Shown: positions 52,313 to 62,974 of the stretch, in pieces | How the letters are laid out: each line of letters begins with the position of its first letter | Position numbering within the stretch: position 1 is the first letter of the stretch | Assembly: GCF_003384035.1 (NCBI RefSeq) | Contig: NZ_QQAK01000016.1 | Location: 124,001-188,000, forward strand | Reading direction: 5' to 3' | DNA: 64,000 nucleotides | Source: Sporosarcina sp. BI001-red | GTDB lineage: Bacteria; Bacillota; Bacilli; Bacillales_A; Planococcaceae | Notes under the pieces: model-generated | The model's database searches: none | Told to the model about the DNA's origin: nothing | The model's input: only the letters and a program-made list of their open reading frames with translations | Program-made: the position numbers and the translations under genes

Positions 52313-54058
52313 ATGGGTGAAAGTACGAAACGTTATTTGAAATTCGTAAAACCATATACTTGGCAAATTGTATTGACTGTTTTCATCGGAATCATTAAGT
52401 TTGCAATTCCGCTATTTATCCCTTTCCTTATTAAAATTGTCATCGATGATGTCATTGGTTCACAAACGCTGACAGCAGATGAAAAAACTACACAACTGTT
52501 CTACTGGCTTGGCGGAACGGCTCTTGTATTTTTCATTATCCGACCACCGGTTGAATATTACCGCCAGTATTATGCGCAGTTAGTGAGCAACAAAATCCTG
52601 TATGATATCCGTCAAAACTTGTATGGACACCTGCAAAAACTGAGCATGCGTTTTTATGCGGAAACGCGTGCAGGTGAGGTGATCTCCAGGATTATCAACG
52701 ATGTAGAACAAACGAAAAACTTTGTCATGATTGGCTTAATGAACGTGTGGTTAGACTTGGCAACGATTCTGATTGCTATTGCGATCATGCTCACTATGGA
52801 CGTGCCGTTGACGTTGGTGACACTTATTGCGTTCCCTTTTTATGCGTTCAGTGTGAAACACTTTTTCGGCAAATTGCGCAAGCTTACGGGAGAGCGTTCC
52901 CAGGCACTCGCGAATGTCCAAAGCTATTTGCATGAACGTGTCGCAGGGGTAAGTGTTATTAAAAGCTTTTCACTCGAGGAGATTGAGCAACAGCGCTTCG
53001 ATGAGACAAATGGAAAGTTTCTTGACAAAGCGATTGAACATACAAAATGGAACGCGAAAGCCTTTGCTGTCGTAAACACCATCACGGACGTCGCTCCGTT
53101 GTTGGTCATTACATATGCGGGGTATCAAGTTATCAATGGTTCACTTTCTGTCGGAACGATGGTTGCTTTCATTGCATACATTGAACGTCTATATAGTCCA
53201 TTGCGTAGGCTCGTCAACGCGTCGACTTCTTTGACTCAATCGTTTGCATCTATGGATCGCGTATTTGAATTGATGGAAGAACCTTATGAAGTGACGGACA
53301 AAAAAGATGCTAGTGAATTGCCCGCAATCCAAGGTGAAATTGAATTTGATCACGTAGAATTTGCTTATGAAGAAGAAGGGTTTCCAGTTTTAAAAGATAT
53401 GAATTTCACCGTAAAACCAGGCGAAACTGTAGCGCTCGTAGGGATGAGTGGTGGTGGAAAGTCCACTATTGTCAGTCTGATTCCTCGTTTTTATGATGTC
53501 ACTAGTGGTGCTATAAGAATCGATGGGCACGACTTGCGGGATATCCAGACGAAAACGTTGCGTGACCAGATCGGAATGGTGCTACAAGATAGTATCCTCT
53601 TTAGCGACTCCGTACGCAGTAATATCATGATGGGGAAACCAGACGCTTCAGAAGAGGAAGTCGTGTCTGCTGCAAAGGCGGCAAATGCACACGACTTCAT
53701 CATGGAGCTGCCTGATGGATATGAAACGAAAGTTGGCGAACGTGGTGTTAAACTATCTGGAGGGCAAAAACAACGACTTTCAATTGCGCGTGTGTTTTTG
53801 AAAGATCCGCCAATGCTCATATTGGATGAAGCCACTTCAGCTCTGGATCTTGAGAGTGAAGCACTTATCCAAGATTCCTTGAGTCGGCTTGCTCATGATC
53901 GGACAACCTTGATTGTTGCACATAGGTTATCAACCATTACGCATGCGGACAAAATCTTGGTCATTGACCATGGGGAATTGAGGGAACAAGGCACTCATGC
54001 TGAGCTCATAAAGAAGCAAGGAACATACTACGATTTATTTCAAGTTCAAACTATATAA
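52313..54058 (+). CDS. ygaD: Homodimeric-type ABC exporter (YgaD)
   Basis: A 581-residue half-transporter with six membrane helices (about 1-310) and an ATPase domain: Walker [10 protein letters not shown], signature KLSGGQKQR, Walker [12 protein letters not shown] with the catalytic Glu. All motifs are canonical, so a homodimer is expected, unlike the pair at 17-21 kb. The family includes lipid and drug flippases such as Sav1866. ATG 52313 follows AGGAGTGA. Confidence 0.92.
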   Translation: MGESTKRYLKFVKPYTWQIVLTVFIGIIKFAIPLFIPFLIKIVIDDVIGSQTLTADEKTTQLFYWLGGTALVFFIIRPPVEYYRQYYAQLVSNKILYDIRQNLYGHLQKLSMRFYAETRAGEVISRIINDVEQTKNFVMIGLMNVWLDLATILIAIAIMLTMDVPLTLVTLIAFPFYAFSVKHFFGKLRKLTGERSQALANVQSYLHERVAGVSVIKSFSLEEIEQQRFDETNGKFLDKAIEHTKWNAKAFAVVNTITDVAPLLVITYAGYQVINGSLSVGTMVAFIAYIERLYSPLRRLVNASTSLTQSFASMDRVFELMEEPYEVTDKKDASELPAIQGEIEFDHVEFAYEEEGFPVLKDMNFTVKPGETVALVGMSGGGKSTIVSLIPRFYDVTSGAIRIDGHDLRDIQTKTLRDQIGMVLQDSILFSDSVRSNIMMGKPDASEEEVVSAAKAANAHDFIMELPDGYETKVGERGVKLSGGQKQRLSIARVFLKDPPMLILDEATSALDLESEALIQDSLSRLAHDRTTLIVAHRLSTITHADKILVIDHGELREQGTHAELIKKQGTYYDLFQVQTI

Positions 54059-54060
54059 AC

Positions 54061-54106
54061 AAAGGCAGGCAATTAAAAGGGAATTCCTTAATTGTCTGCC
54101 TTTTTT
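54061..54106 (+). terminator. Terminator after ygaD
   Basis: A 14-bp stem (AAAGGCAGGCAATT with AATTGTCTGCCTTT) and six T. Confidence 0.9.
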
Positions 54107-54125
54107 GATTGTATTGAAAATTGTC

Positions 54126-54153
54126 TTGATTTACGTCTAAAAAAACGTATAAT
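54126..54153 (+). promoter_or_regulatory. SigA-type promoter of the app operon
   Basis: TTGATT (54126-54131), 16 bp, TATAAT (54148-54153). The first app gene starts 51 bp further on. Confidence 0.7.
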
Positions 54154-54203
54154 ACTGAATAGAAGTTATTTTTAGAAAAATAGTATTGGGAGAGGGCGGT
54201 ACC

Positions 54204-55226
54204 ATGAGCGAACGAAAAAAGGTCTTAGAAGTAAAAGACTTGCAGACCACTTTTTTTACTGACTCAGGAGCGATCCCGGCAGTCGACCACGTCGATTTCC
54301 ATGTAAGAGAAGGGGAAGTGCTTGGAATAGTTGGTGAATCAGGATGTGGAAAAAGCGTGACCTCGCTGTCTGTGATGGGTCTTGTGCCGAAACCCCCTGG
54401 GAAAATAACGGGTGGCGAAATACTATTTCAAGGTAATGACTTGCTGAAGAAAAGCGAGAAAGAAATGCGATACATACGTGGGAATGACATTGCGATGATT
54501 TTCCAAGAACCGATGACTTCGTTGAATCCACTTTTCACAATTGGAAACCAGATGTCGGAAGCGGTTTTGATTCACGAAAAGAAATGGTCAAAGAAGAGAG
54601 CAAGAGTGCGAGCAGTTGAAATGTTGAAGTTAGTTGGACTGCCCCGCGCTGATGAATTGATTGACGAATACCCTCATCAGTTATCTGGCGGAATGCGACA
54701 ACGGGTAATGATCGCGATGGCGCTCGTTTGTGATCCGAAGCTCCTCATTGCCGATGAGCCGACAACTGCTCTGGACGTTACAATCCAAGCACAAATCTTG
54801 AAGCTGATGAAAGAGCTGAATACACGACTCGATACAGCGATTATGCTGATTACTCACGATCTTGGTGTCGTAGCTGAGACATGCGAGCGAGTAATTGTTA
54901 TGTATGCCGGTCAAGTAATCGAAGAGGCTTCCGTTAAAAAGATATTTGAAAACCCTCAACATCCTTACACAAAAGGACTTATCCAATCCGTACCGGATAT
55001 GCGTTATAAAAAAGATCGACTCTACTCTATACCTGGTAACGTGCCAAAACCGGGTTCTATTAAAAAGGGGTGTAAGTTTGCAGCAAGATGTGAATTTGCA
55101 TTTGACCGTTGTTTAGTAGAGGATCCAGCACTAATTCACACGGAAACAGGTCATCAGACCAGATGCTTCTTATATAGTGAGGAAGGAGTGACGGAAGATG
55201 GACCAAAAGCCTTTGTTAAAAGTTGA
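54204..55226 (+). CDS. appD: Oligopeptide ABC transporter ATP-binding protein AppD
   Basis: A 340-residue ATPase of the OppD/DppD type: Walker [19 protein letters not shown], signature LSGGMRQR, Walker [13 protein letters not shown], and a C-terminal cysteine-rich region ([14 protein letters not shown]) that in this family can bind an iron-sulphur cluster. With AppF it powers peptide uptake. ATG 54204 follows GAGGGCGG; it overlaps appF by 29 bp. The order D-F-A-B-C is that of the B. subtilis app operon. Confidence 0.92.
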   Translation: MSERKKVLEVKDLQTTFFTDSGAIPAVDHVDFHVREGEVLGIVGESGCGKSVTSLSVMGLVPKPPGKITGGEILFQGNDLLKKSEKEMRYIRGNDIAMIFQEPMTSLNPLFTIGNQMSEAVLIHEKKWSKKRARVRAVEMLKLVGLPRADELIDEYPHQLSGGMRQRVMIAMALVCDPKLLIADEPTTALDVTIQAQILKLMKELNTRLDTAIMLITHDLGVVAETCERVIVMYAGQVIEEASVKKIFENPQHPYTKGLIQSVPDMRYKKDRLYSIPGNVPKPGSIKKGCKFAARCEFAFDRCLVEDPALIHTETGHQTRCFLYSEEGVTEDGPKAFVKS

Positions 55227-56223
55227 AGGACTAAAAAAGTATTTCCCTATTAAAAAAGGGCTATTAGGCAGAACGGTAGGCCATGTAAAGGCAGTAGATG
55301 ACATATCGTTCTATGTCAATAAAGGTGAAACGCTCGGAATTGTAGGTGAAAGCGGTTGCGGAAAGTCGACAACTGGTCGAGTACTTATGAGACTTTTGGA
55401 GCCGACTGAAGGGACTGTCGAGTTTGACGGGAAAGAGTTAACCTCCTTATCGAAGAACGAAATGAGAAAGATGCGGCGGGACATTCAAATGGTCTTCCAA
55501 GATCCGTATGCGTCGCTGAATCCACGACATACGATTGGAAAGATTCTTGAAGAACCTCTCCTCGTACATGGTATTTCAAATGCGAAGGAACGGAAAAAAT
55601 CTGTTATCAAATTTCTGGAAATTGTAGGATTAAGTGCGTTTCATGCAAAGCGCTATCCTCATCAATTCAGTGGTGGGCAGCGGCAACGAATTGGTATTGC
55701 CCGTGCACTTATGACAAATCCTAAACTGATCATTGCAGACGAACCCGTTTCTGCGCTTGATGTGTCGATTCAAGCACAGGTATTGAATCTAATGCAAGAC
55801 CTTCAGAAAGAATTTGACTTGACCTATATTTTCATCGCCCATGATCTTGGTGTCGTTCGTCATATTAGCGATCGAGTCGGAGTGATGTATTTGGGGCGGA
55901 TGGTGGAACTTGCACCAAGTGAGCAGTTGTATGCCAAACCACTTCATCCCTATACTCAAGCGCTATTGTCAGCGGTACCTGTTCCTGATCCGGACTATGT
56001 AAAAGAACAAGTGATGATTGATGGTGACATCCCAAGTCCGGCGAATCCGCCTTCAGGATGCACGTTCCATACACGCTGTCCTTTTAAAATGGATATTTGT
56101 ACAAAAGTCTCTCCACAATTAGTAGAACATGAGAATGGTCAATCTGTCGCTTGTCACCTTTACAGTGAACAAGCAGACACTGACATAGAAATGAAAGAAA
56201 AAGAGATGGAGGGGTCTTTATGA
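55198..56223 (+). CDS. appF: Oligopeptide ABC transporter ATP-binding protein AppF
   Basis: A 341-residue OppF/DppF-type ATPase: Walker [10 protein letters not shown], signature FSGGQRQR, Walker B LIIADEPVSALD, and the C-terminal GCTFHTRCPFKMDIC motif. Its start ATG 55198 lies inside appD with GGAAGGAGTGA upstream. The stop overlaps the appA start by 4 bp. Confidence 0.92.
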   Translation: MDQKPLLKVEGLKKYFPIKKGLLGRTVGHVKAVDDISFYVNKGETLGIVGESGCGKSTTGRVLMRLLEPTEGTVEFDGKELTSLSKNEMRKMRRDIQMVFQDPYASLNPRHTIGKILEEPLLVHGISNAKERKKSVIKFLEIVGLSAFHAKRYPHQFSGGQRQRIGIARALMTNPKLIIADEPVSALDVSIQAQVLNLMQDLQKEFDLTYIFIAHDLGVVRHISDRVGVMYLGRMVELAPSEQLYAKPLHPYTQALLSAVPVPDPDYVKEQVMIDGDIPSPANPPSGCTFHTRCPFKMDICTKVSPQLVEHENGQSVACHLYSEQADTDIEMKEKEMEGSL

Positions 56224-57836
56224 GAAAAGGGAAGTTATGGTCACTTGCGCTTGTAATGCTTCTCGTTCTTTCTACAGTACTTGCTGCTTGTGGAAATGAC
56301 GACAAAGAAGAAGGCGCAGAAAAAGATGGTGGGAAAGCTAGCGGGAAAGAAAAAACGTTAGTATTTGGTCGCGGGGGCGATTCAACATCTCTCGATCCGT
56401 CTCGTGTTACTGAAGGAGAAACATTTAAAGTCACAGTTAATCTATTCGAAACACTTGTGAACTTCGGCGAGGAAGATACAACGATTCAGCCAGGGCTCGC
56501 AAAAGAGTGGGAACCATCAGAAGACGGATTGACGTATACATTCAAGTTGCAAGAAGGCGTTAAGTTCCATGATGGTTCTGCCTTTAACGCAGATGCAGTC
56601 GCTGCAAACTTTGCTCGTTGGGCAGGCGGCGACGCTGAGAAATTCCCGTATTACAGTTCAATGTTCGGTGGATTCAATGGGGACGAAGATGCTGTCATCG
56701 ATGCAGTTTACCCTGAAGACGAAAACACAATCGTATTCCAGTTGAAGCGTCCACAAGCACCATTCTTGAAAAACTTAGCAATGAGCATGTTCGCAATTTC
56801 AAGCCCAGAAGCATTTGCTAAAGGGGACGATGAATACGAACGTAATCCAGTGGGAACAGGTCCATTCAAATTTGTTGAGTGGAAACCAAACGATTCCATT
56901 ACAATCGAAAAGAACGAAGATTACTGGCAAGAAGGTCTTCCTAAATTAGATAAAGTTATTTTCCGTTCAATTCCTGATAATGCAGCACGTTTGAATGCTT
57001 TGACTATTGGGGAAATCGATTTGGCTGATGGTATTAACCCGGCTGACGGAGCGAAAATAGAAGGGGATTCCAAACTTCAATTGTTCGAACGTCCTTCTAT
57101 GAACGTAGGTTACCTTGGTCTTACAGTAACTCGTCCTCCGTTCGATAAGAAAGAAGTACGTCAAGCAATGAACTATGCAATTGATAAGCAAACAATTATT
57201 GATTCGTTCTTCGAAGGTCGCGCAGAATCCGCGAAAAACCCAATGCCTTCATCGATATCTGGTTACAACGACGAGGTTGATGAATATGCATATGATCCTG
57301 AAAAGGCAAAAGAATTACTAAAAGAAGCAGGTCTTGAAGATGGATTTGAAATGGAACTTTGGGCAATGCCAGTTCCACGTCCATACATGCCAGACGGCAC
57401 AAAAGTTGCAGAAGTTATTCAAAGCAACTTGGCTGATGTCGGCATCAAAGCAAAAATCGTTTCATATGAGTGGGCAACGTATCTAGACAAAGCAAGTAAA
57501 GGTGAAGCAGATGCCTTTATGCTTGGATGGACAGGGGATAACGGCGATGCTGATAACTTCCTATACGTTCTACTTGATGAAGACAATATTGCTAGTAACA
57601 ACTATACGTACTTCAAGAACGAAGAAACTCACAAGCTATTCCTTGAAGCACAAACTGAAATTGATGAAGATAAGCGTAACGAGCTTTACATGAAAGCTCA
57701 AGAAATTCTTCATGAAGAAGCACCATGGGTACCACTTGCTCACTCAACACCACTACTTGGTGGATCAGCAGATCTAACTGGATTTGTCCCACACCCAACA
57801 GGTTCTGACTTGCTTTCAAACGTAGACTTCAAGTAA
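56220..57836 (+). CDS. appA: Oligopeptide-binding lipoprotein AppA
   Basis: A lipoprotein with lipobox VLAAC (Cys about 24) and a 500-residue SBP family 5 domain (TFKLQEGVKFHDG, PFKFVEWKPNDSI, AMNYAIDKQTII). It captures peptides outside the membrane for the AppBCDF importer. A strong hairpin terminator between appA and appB should give more binding protein than permease. Confidence 0.93.
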   Translation: MRKGKLWSLALVMLLVLSTVLAACGNDDKEEGAEKDGGKASGKEKTLVFGRGGDSTSLDPSRVTEGETFKVTVNLFETLVNFGEEDTTIQPGLAKEWEPSEDGLTYTFKLQEGVKFHDGSAFNADAVAANFARWAGGDAEKFPYYSSMFGGFNGDEDAVIDAVYPEDENTIVFQLKRPQAPFLKNLAMSMFAISSPEAFAKGDDEYERNPVGTGPFKFVEWKPNDSITIEKNEDYWQEGLPKLDKVIFRSIPDNAARLNALTIGEIDLADGINPADGAKIEGDSKLQLFERPSMNVGYLGLTVTRPPFDKKEVRQAMNYAIDKQTIIDSFFEGRAESAKNPMPSSISGYNDEVDEYAYDPEKAKELLKEAGLEDGFEMELWAMPVPRPYMPDGTKVAEVIQSNLADVGIKAKIVSYEWATYLDKASKGEADAFMLGWTGDNGDADNFLYVLLDEDNIASNNYTYFKNEETHKLFLEAQTEIDEDKRNELYMKAQEILHEEAPWVPLAHSTPLLGGSADLTGFVPHPTGSDLLSNVDFK

Positions 57837-57858
57837 GTATGTAACGCACATGTTCGAG

Positions 57859-57903
57859 TGAAAGGGGGAGGCCATTCGCCATATCCCCCTTTCATGTTTT
57901 TTT
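57859..57903 (+). terminator. Intra-operon terminator between appA and appB
   Basis: A perfect 11-bp stem TGAAAGGGGGA/TCCCCCTTTCA is followed by TGTTTTTTT. Partial read-through would set the appA to appB ratio. Confidence 0.85.
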
Positions 57904-57954
57904 AGAAGGTTGTGCTGCGTGCGAACGAAAAAAGAGCCATGAGAGGTGAACCGA

Positions 57955-58959
57955 ATGCTCAGTTACATAGGAAAACGATTGTTTCAACTCATTCCCGTAT
58001 TACTAGGGATGACGTTTGTTGTATTTATGATGATCCGGGCGATCCCTGGAAATCCTGCTCAAGTAATTTTAGGTCAACAAGCAACACCCGAGGCGGTCGC
58101 TGCACTCAATGCGAAGTTAGGTCTCGATCAGGCATGGTATATTCAGTTTCTCAGTTATCTAAAAGGACTCTTTACAGGAGACCTTGGAGAATCGATGAGA
58201 ACGAGATTACCTGTTGCTGACGAAATTTGGCCGTACCTTGCAGCAACACTAGAGCTAGCTTTGTTTGCAATGATTATCGCAGTTGTAATCGGCATCAACG
58301 CTGGAATCATTTCCGCTTGGTTCCAAAATTCTTGGTTCGATTATACAGCAATGATTTTAGCTCTTGTTGGTGTGTCCATGCCAATTTTTTGGCTCGGTTT
58401 ACTTGGTCAGTGGGCATTTTCCATTGAACTTCAGTGGCTTCCAACGACAGGTCGAGAGCAAGTACGAGATCCAGTTTCTGCAATAACGAACTTATATATG
58501 ATAGACGCCATGCTGAATGGCAGGTTTGATCAGCTATGGGAAGTGTTCAAGCACTTGATACTTCCGGGACTTGCACTTGCAACAATTCCAATGGCCATTA
58601 TTGCAAGAATGACTCGATCTAGTATGCTCGAAGTTATGCGTGCAGATTATATTCGAACAGCACGTGCAAAAGGTCAAAAAATGTTTTGGGTTGTCTATAA
58701 GCATGCATTGAAAAACGCAATTATTCCAGTTTTGACGATTGTCGGTCTGCAAATGGGGATGCTCCTTGGTGGAGCGATTCTCACAGAAACAATCTTTGCA
58801 TGGCCGGGGATTGGACGTTACATTTACGACGCTATCAACTATCGGGATTATCCGGTCATTCAATCAGGAATTTTAGTCGTCGCATTCTTCTTCGTCATGA
58901 TTAACTTAATAGTGGACTTGCTTTATGGCGTTATTGATCCGAGGATAAAATATGATTGA
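57955..58959 (+). CDS. appB: Oligopeptide ABC transporter permease AppB
   Basis: A 334-residue permease with six hydrophobic segments: the N-terminal OppB-type MLSYIGKRLFQLIPVLLG, GNPAQ, and the EAA loop YIRTARAKGQKMFWVVYKHAL (in part: IRTARAKGQ). It forms the membrane channel with AppC. ATG 57955 follows GAGAGGTGA. The stop codon ends 17 bp before the appC start. Confidence 0.92.
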   Translation: MLSYIGKRLFQLIPVLLGMTFVVFMMIRAIPGNPAQVILGQQATPEAVAALNAKLGLDQAWYIQFLSYLKGLFTGDLGESMRTRLPVADEIWPYLAATLELALFAMIIAVVIGINAGIISAWFQNSWFDYTAMILALVGVSMPIFWLGLLGQWAFSIELQWLPTTGREQVRDPVSAITNLYMIDAMLNGRFDQLWEVFKHLILPGLALATIPMAIIARMTRSSMLEVMRADYIRTARAKGQKMFWVVYKHALKNAIIPVLTIVGLQMGMLLGGAILTETIFAWPGIGRYIYDAINYRDYPVIQSGILVVAFFFVMINLIVDLLYGVIDPRIKYD

Positions 58960-58976
58960 GGAAGGAGGTTGGCACC

Positions 58977-59873
58977 ATGTCTGAACTGACACCAAAGGTT
59001 GATGGAATTGCAGAAGCGAAACTGGAGAAAGAGTCCGGCCCTTGGCGCGATGCATGGCTTGGCTTTAGAAAAAGTAAGGTAGCCGTTGTAGGGATGGCAG
59101 TCGTGGTATTCTTTGTCATTATCGCAATCTTGGCGCCTTGGATCGCATCTCAAGGAATTAACGATCAGAATATGGCAGACCGACTCCATCCGCCATCTGC
59201 CGAATATTGGTTTGGAACGGATGACTTCGGTCGCGATATTTTATCAAGAATCATTCATGGCGCTCGAATTTCTCTAGCGGTCGGATTCTTCTCCGTAATC
59301 GGTTCTGTAGTTGTAGGTAGTATTCTTGGTATAATCGCTGGATATTACGGTCGGTGGGTAGATGTTATTATTTCTCGCATCTTCGATATCATGCTTGCGT
59401 TCCCGTCTATATTGCTCGCAATCGCGATCGTTGCAGTACTCGGACCAAGTTTACGAAATGCACTTATTGCCATTGCGACCATTAACGTACCGAACTTTGG
59501 ACGTCTAATCCGTTCGAAAGTACTCAGTATTAAGGAAGATGAATATATTACGTCTGCGAAGGCGATTGGGATGAAAGATGCCCGAATATTGTTTTCACAC
59601 ATTTTACCGAATTCCATGGCACCCGTTATCGTTCAAGGAACACTTGCGATTGCAACTGCGATTCTAGAAGCAGCTGCACTTGGTTTCCTTGGTCTAGGAG
59701 CTCAAGCCCCTCAACCAGAGTGGGGGAAGATGCTGGCAGATTCTAAGGATTACTTGCAGTCTGCACCATGGACGATGATATTCCCCGGAATTGCTATTAT
59801 GTTGACGGTATTAGGATTTAACTTAATGGGAGATGGGTTGCGAGATGCACTCGATCCGAAAATGAAGAGCTAA
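58977..59873 (+). CDS. appC: Oligopeptide ABC transporter permease AppC
   Basis: A 298-residue permease of the OppC class with a cytosolic start, then six membrane helices. Motifs: WFGTDDFGRDILSRIIHGAR (in part FGTDDFGRDILSR), and the EAA loop EYITSAKAIGMKDARI. ATG 58977 follows GAAGGAGGT. Last gene of the operon; the stop lies within the terminator arm. Confidence 0.92.
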   Translation: MSELTPKVDGIAEAKLEKESGPWRDAWLGFRKSKVAVVGMAVVVFFVIIAILAPWIASQGINDQNMADRLHPPSAEYWFGTDDFGRDILSRIIHGARISLAVGFFSVIGSVVVGSILGIIAGYYGRWVDVIISRIFDIMLAFPSILLAIAIVAVLGPSLRNALIAIATINVPNFGRLIRSKVLSIKEDEYITSAKAIGMKDARILFSHILPNSMAPVIVQGTLAIATAILEAAALGFLGLGAQAPQPEWGKMLADSKDYLQSAPWTMIFPGIAIMLTVLGFNLMGDGLRDALDPKMKS

Positions 59874-59905
59874 AAAACCTAGAGGCATTCGCCTCTAGGT
59901 TTTTT
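59872..59905. terminator. Bidirectional terminator between appC and ygaE
   Basis: A perfect 15-bp stem (AAAAAACCTAGAGGC/GCCTCTAGGTTTTTT) with a 4-base loop. It serves both convergent genes and contains both stop codons. Confidence 0.93.
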
Positions 59906-60989
59906 AATAGATTTCATCATCAAATTTAGTATTGGCTTCACTGTCGTATCTACGTTGGTATGTAACGACAAGACTATCCAAATGCTCCAGCTGTTCTTCA
60001 TAGTTAAGAATAGAAGAGAGTATATGGAGTAAATAGTAAGTGGAAAACTCTTCATCTTCTTCTTTAGAAAGAACAATCTCTTTCACAAAGATTTCCATGA
60101 CTTCGTGTCGCTGGATATACTCATCATGAAGGCCGGTGCTTAACTGATCTGCTTTTAGCTTTCCGACAAATTTCAAGTGCAGTTGCTCATGATATGTAAG
60201 GATCGCATCCAAACGTTCTTGCACCATCATTTTAAAGTGATCAGGCAACATAGCTAGCTCACTTTCATACAGATGAAGTTTTTTCAGAACTTGTAGACTA
60301 GCGTTCGATGAAACGATCATTTGCCGATAAATGACAAGCTTTCGTGCTTTTGCATATTGGTTCTTTTTCAAATAATATCGTTCTTCCTTATATAACAAGT
60401 AGAGCTGATCGATATTGGTCAGTTGTTCTCTTGAGTTGACAATTACATTTTTCGTTGCAATAAAGTCGGATGCTTGCCGACCGGTGAGTCGGATCCAACG
60501 AATGATTTCGTCTTGGACTTGGTGAATGGAGTGAAATAGCTTTACTTCGTACTTTGGCGGCATGAATATGAGATTCACTAAAAATGCTGCTAGAACTCCG
60601 ATTAGAATCGTTAAGACACGAAGTGACGCAAATAAGAGAAAGTCATCTCCCTGGATTTCCATGACAGCAACCGTGGTAACGAGTGCAAGGCCAATTGATT
60701 TTTCCAGACCTAGTTTTAGCATGACTAAAATAACAATCACTGCTGCAAGCCCCACGATGACGAGCTGATGACCGAATACGAGAACAAAAACAACGGCAAT
60801 AGTAGCACCAATCAAGTTACCTTGAATACGTTCAATAACCTGTAAATAGGATCTATAAATGGTCGGCTGAATTGCGAATATCGCAGCAATCCCTGCAAAC
60901 ACGGGATTGGGCAAGTTGAGCAATTGTGTAACGAACAAAGCGAAGACAATCGCAATACCCGTTTTCAAACTTCGGGCACCAAGTTTCAT
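59904..60989 (-). CDS. ygaE: FUSC/aromatic-acid-exporter-like membrane protein (YgaE)
   Basis: The first 145 residues carry about five membrane helices (GARSLKTGIAIVFALF, VFAGIAAIFAIQPTIYRS in part) typical of ArAE_1/FUSC proteins. Residues about 150-340 form a helical C-terminal domain (ArAE_1_C). Relatives export aromatic acids, but B. subtilis YgaE is uncharacterised. It lies upstream of gsaB's end as in B. subtilis. Start ATG 60989 has an AGAGAGGAA site. Confidence 0.87.
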   Translation of the reverse strand: MKLGARSLKTGIAIVFALFVTQLLNLPNPVFAGIAAIFAIQPTIYRSYLQVIERIQGNLIGATIAVVFVLVFGHQLVIVGLAAVIVILVMLKLGLEKSIGLALVTTVAVMEIQGDDFLLFASLRVLTILIGVLAAFLVNLIFMPPKYEVKLFHSIHQVQDEIIRWIRLTGRQASDFIATKNVIVNSREQLTNIDQLYLLYKEERYYLKKNQYAKARKLVIYRQMIVSSNASLQVLKKLHLYESELAMLPDHFKMMVQERLDAILTYHEQLHLKFVGKLKADQLSTGLHDEYIQRHEVMEIFVKEIVLSKEEDEEFSTYYLLHILSSILNYEEQLEHLDSLVVTYQRRYDSEANTKFDDEIY

Positions 60990-61064
60990 GAATGTATTCC
61001 TCTCTTTAACGGTCTCTTTTGCGCTACTTTACAATAAATTCTTGCATTGGTCAACAGTCCAATA

Positions 61065-62354
61065 TTAAAGTAATTCTGCAAATGCAAGGTCTACAGCAAC
61101 TAATGTATCTTGGATGTCATTCTCAGTATGTGCAGACGTGATGAACCAAGCTTCGTATTTAGAAGGAGCTAGGTTGATGCCGTTCTTCAGTAAGAGTTTA
61201 AAGAACTTGCCGAATCGCTCACCATCGGTTGCCTCTGCTTGATCGTAATTAACAATCGTCTCTTCTGTAAAGAAAACGGTTAGAGCGCCACATTTTCGAT
61301 TGATAGTTATCGGAACATGATGTTTTTGTGCAGATTGGAGAATTCCTTCTTCCAGCATTGCCCCGAGACGATCCAATTCTGCGTAAAGACCTGGAGTTTG
61401 AAGCACTTCCAGACACGCGATACCTGAAAGCATCGATGCTGGATTACCTGCCATTGTTCCTGCCTGATATGCAGGTCCGAGTGGTGCAACGGTATTCATG
61501 ATCTCTGATTTACCGCCGTAAGCGCCGATTGGCAACCCTCCACCGATAATCTTTCCAAGTGCCATCAAATCTGGCTTTAAACCGAGTAATTCAGATGCCG
61601 AACCATAATGGAAACGGAATGCAGTAATGACTTCATCGTATACGATGAGTGCGCCTTTTTCTTTTGCAATCTCATGTACGAGTGGAAGGAAACCTTCTTG
61701 AGGTTCGACGATTCCGAAGTTCCCTACTATTGGTTCCACTAAGATACACGCGATTTCCTCGCCCCATTTATCCATAGCAGCTTTGAATGCCTCAGGATTA
61801 TTAAAAGGAATTGTAATTACTTCTTCTGCAATCGTTTTAGGGACACCAGCTGAATCTGGAGTTCCTAGTGTTGCAGGTCCTGAACCAGCTGCAACTAGCA
61901 CAAGGTCAGAGTGACCGTGGTAACAACCTGCAAATTTCATGATCTTTGTGCGTCCGGTAAAGGCTCTTGAAACTCGAATTGTTGTCATGACCGCTTCGGT
62001 TCCTGAATTGACGAATCGAACTTTATCCAAACCGGGAATTGCTTCTTTGATCATTTTTGCGAATTTGACTTCATGTTTGGTGGGTGTTCCATAGAGAAGG
62101 CCATTTTCAGCCGCTTTTGTGACAGCTGCAGTTATATGTGGATGGGCATGCCCAGTAATGATGGGACCATACGCACCTAAGTAGTCAATATACTTATTTC
62201 CATCAACGTCCCAGAAATAAGGACCTTCTGCACGTTCCATGACAGTAGGTGCTCCGCCACCGACAGCCTTATACCCTCGAGATGGGCTGTTGACTCCACC
62301 TACAATATGTTCACACGCTTCTGCATAGATTGCTTCTGAATTAGTTCGTTCCAT
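61065..62354 (-). CDS. gsaB: Glutamate-1-semialdehyde 2,1-aminomutase (GsaB/HemL)
   Basis: A 429-residue PLP enzyme that turns glutamate-1-semialdehyde into 5-aminolevulinate in haem synthesis. The motifs [18 protein letters not shown] and the PLP-lysine [17 protein letters not shown] (in part) are present. Bacillales usually have a second copy (HemL) in the hem operon; by position this is the gsaB paralogue. ATG 62354 follows GGAGGAAT. Confidence 0.93.
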   Translation of the reverse strand: MERTNSEAIYAEACEHIVGGVNSPSRGYKAVGGGAPTVMERAEGPYFWDVDGNKYIDYLGAYGPIITGHAHPHITAAVTKAAENGLLYGTPTKHEVKFAKMIKEAIPGLDKVRFVNSGTEAVMTTIRVSRAFTGRTKIMKFAGCYHGHSDLVLVAAGSGPATLGTPDSAGVPKTIAEEVITIPFNNPEAFKAAMDKWGEEIACILVEPIVGNFGIVEPQEGFLPLVHEIAKEKGALIVYDEVITAFRFHYGSASELLGLKPDLMALGKIIGGGLPIGAYGGKSEIMNTVAPLGPAYQAGTMAGNPASMLSGIACLEVLQTPGLYAELDRLGAMLEEGILQSAQKHHVPITINRKCGALTVFFTEETIVNYDQAEATDGERFGKFFKLLLKNGINLAPSKYEAWFITSAHTENDIQDTLVAVDLAFAELL

Positions 62355-62421
62355 TTTTATTCCTCCGTTCAAATCACTTCTTTTCTATTTTACCTAATAA
62401 ACAGCGAAACACCAAAGGAAT

Positions 62422-62450
62422 TGAAAAAGACGGAGTAGTCCGATACTATA
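62422..62450 (+). promoter_or_regulatory. SigA-type promoter before bcp
   Basis: TTGAAA (62422-62427), 17 bp, TACTAT (62445-62450). Confidence 0.5.
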
Positions 62451-62482
62451 ATAGGAAAGAATCTGAATTGGGGGAATGAGAA

Positions 62483-62974
62483 ATGTCGACGCTTGAAGGC
62501 TTACATGCACCTGAATTTACGTTACAAAACGAAAAAGGAAATCCAGTTTCACTTTCCGATTATGCAGGAAAGAAGTACGTGATTCTTTACTTTTATCCGA
62601 AAGATGCAACGCCGGGATGTACACTGGAAGCACAAACGTTTAAAGAGAGCCATTCCGAGTTTAGTGCACTTAATGCAGTTATCTTAGGTGTAAGTCCTGA
62701 TGGCGAAGCTTCACACTTGAAATTCATCGACAAACACGGACTTCCATTTTCGCTCTTAGCAGATACGGAACAGACAGTTTGCGAGCGTTATGGGGTCTGG
62801 AAGTTGAAAAAGAATTTTGGGAAAGAATATATGGGAGTGGAGCGTTCTACATTCCTTATCGATCCAACGGGTACGGTCATTAAAGAATGGCGCAAGGTTA
62901 AAGTGGATGGTCATATCGATACTGTTTATCAAACATTGTTGCAGGTATCTAATGAAGGGAATGGTGAGTCCTAA
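62483..62974 (+). CDS. bcp: Bcp/PrxQ-type thiol peroxidase without the usual resolving cysteine
   Basis: A 163-residue peroxiredoxin. The peroxidatic motif DATPGCTLEA has Cys46, with partner Thr43 and the later Arg in VERSTF. The resolving cysteine normally five residues on is Gln51; the only other cysteine is Cys100. It may work as a 1-Cys enzyme or use Cys100. It detoxifies hydroperoxides in the cytosol. It overlaps the next gene by one base, and the perR-type box lies beyond it. Confidence 0.9.
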   Translation: MSTLEGLHAPEFTLQNEKGNPVSLSDYAGKKYVILYFYPKDATPGCTLEAQTFKESHSEFSALNAVILGVSPDGEASHLKFIDKHGLPFSLLADTEQTVCERYGVWKLKKNFGKEYMGVERSTFLIDPTGTVIKEWRKVKVDGHIDTVYQTLLQVSNEGNGES

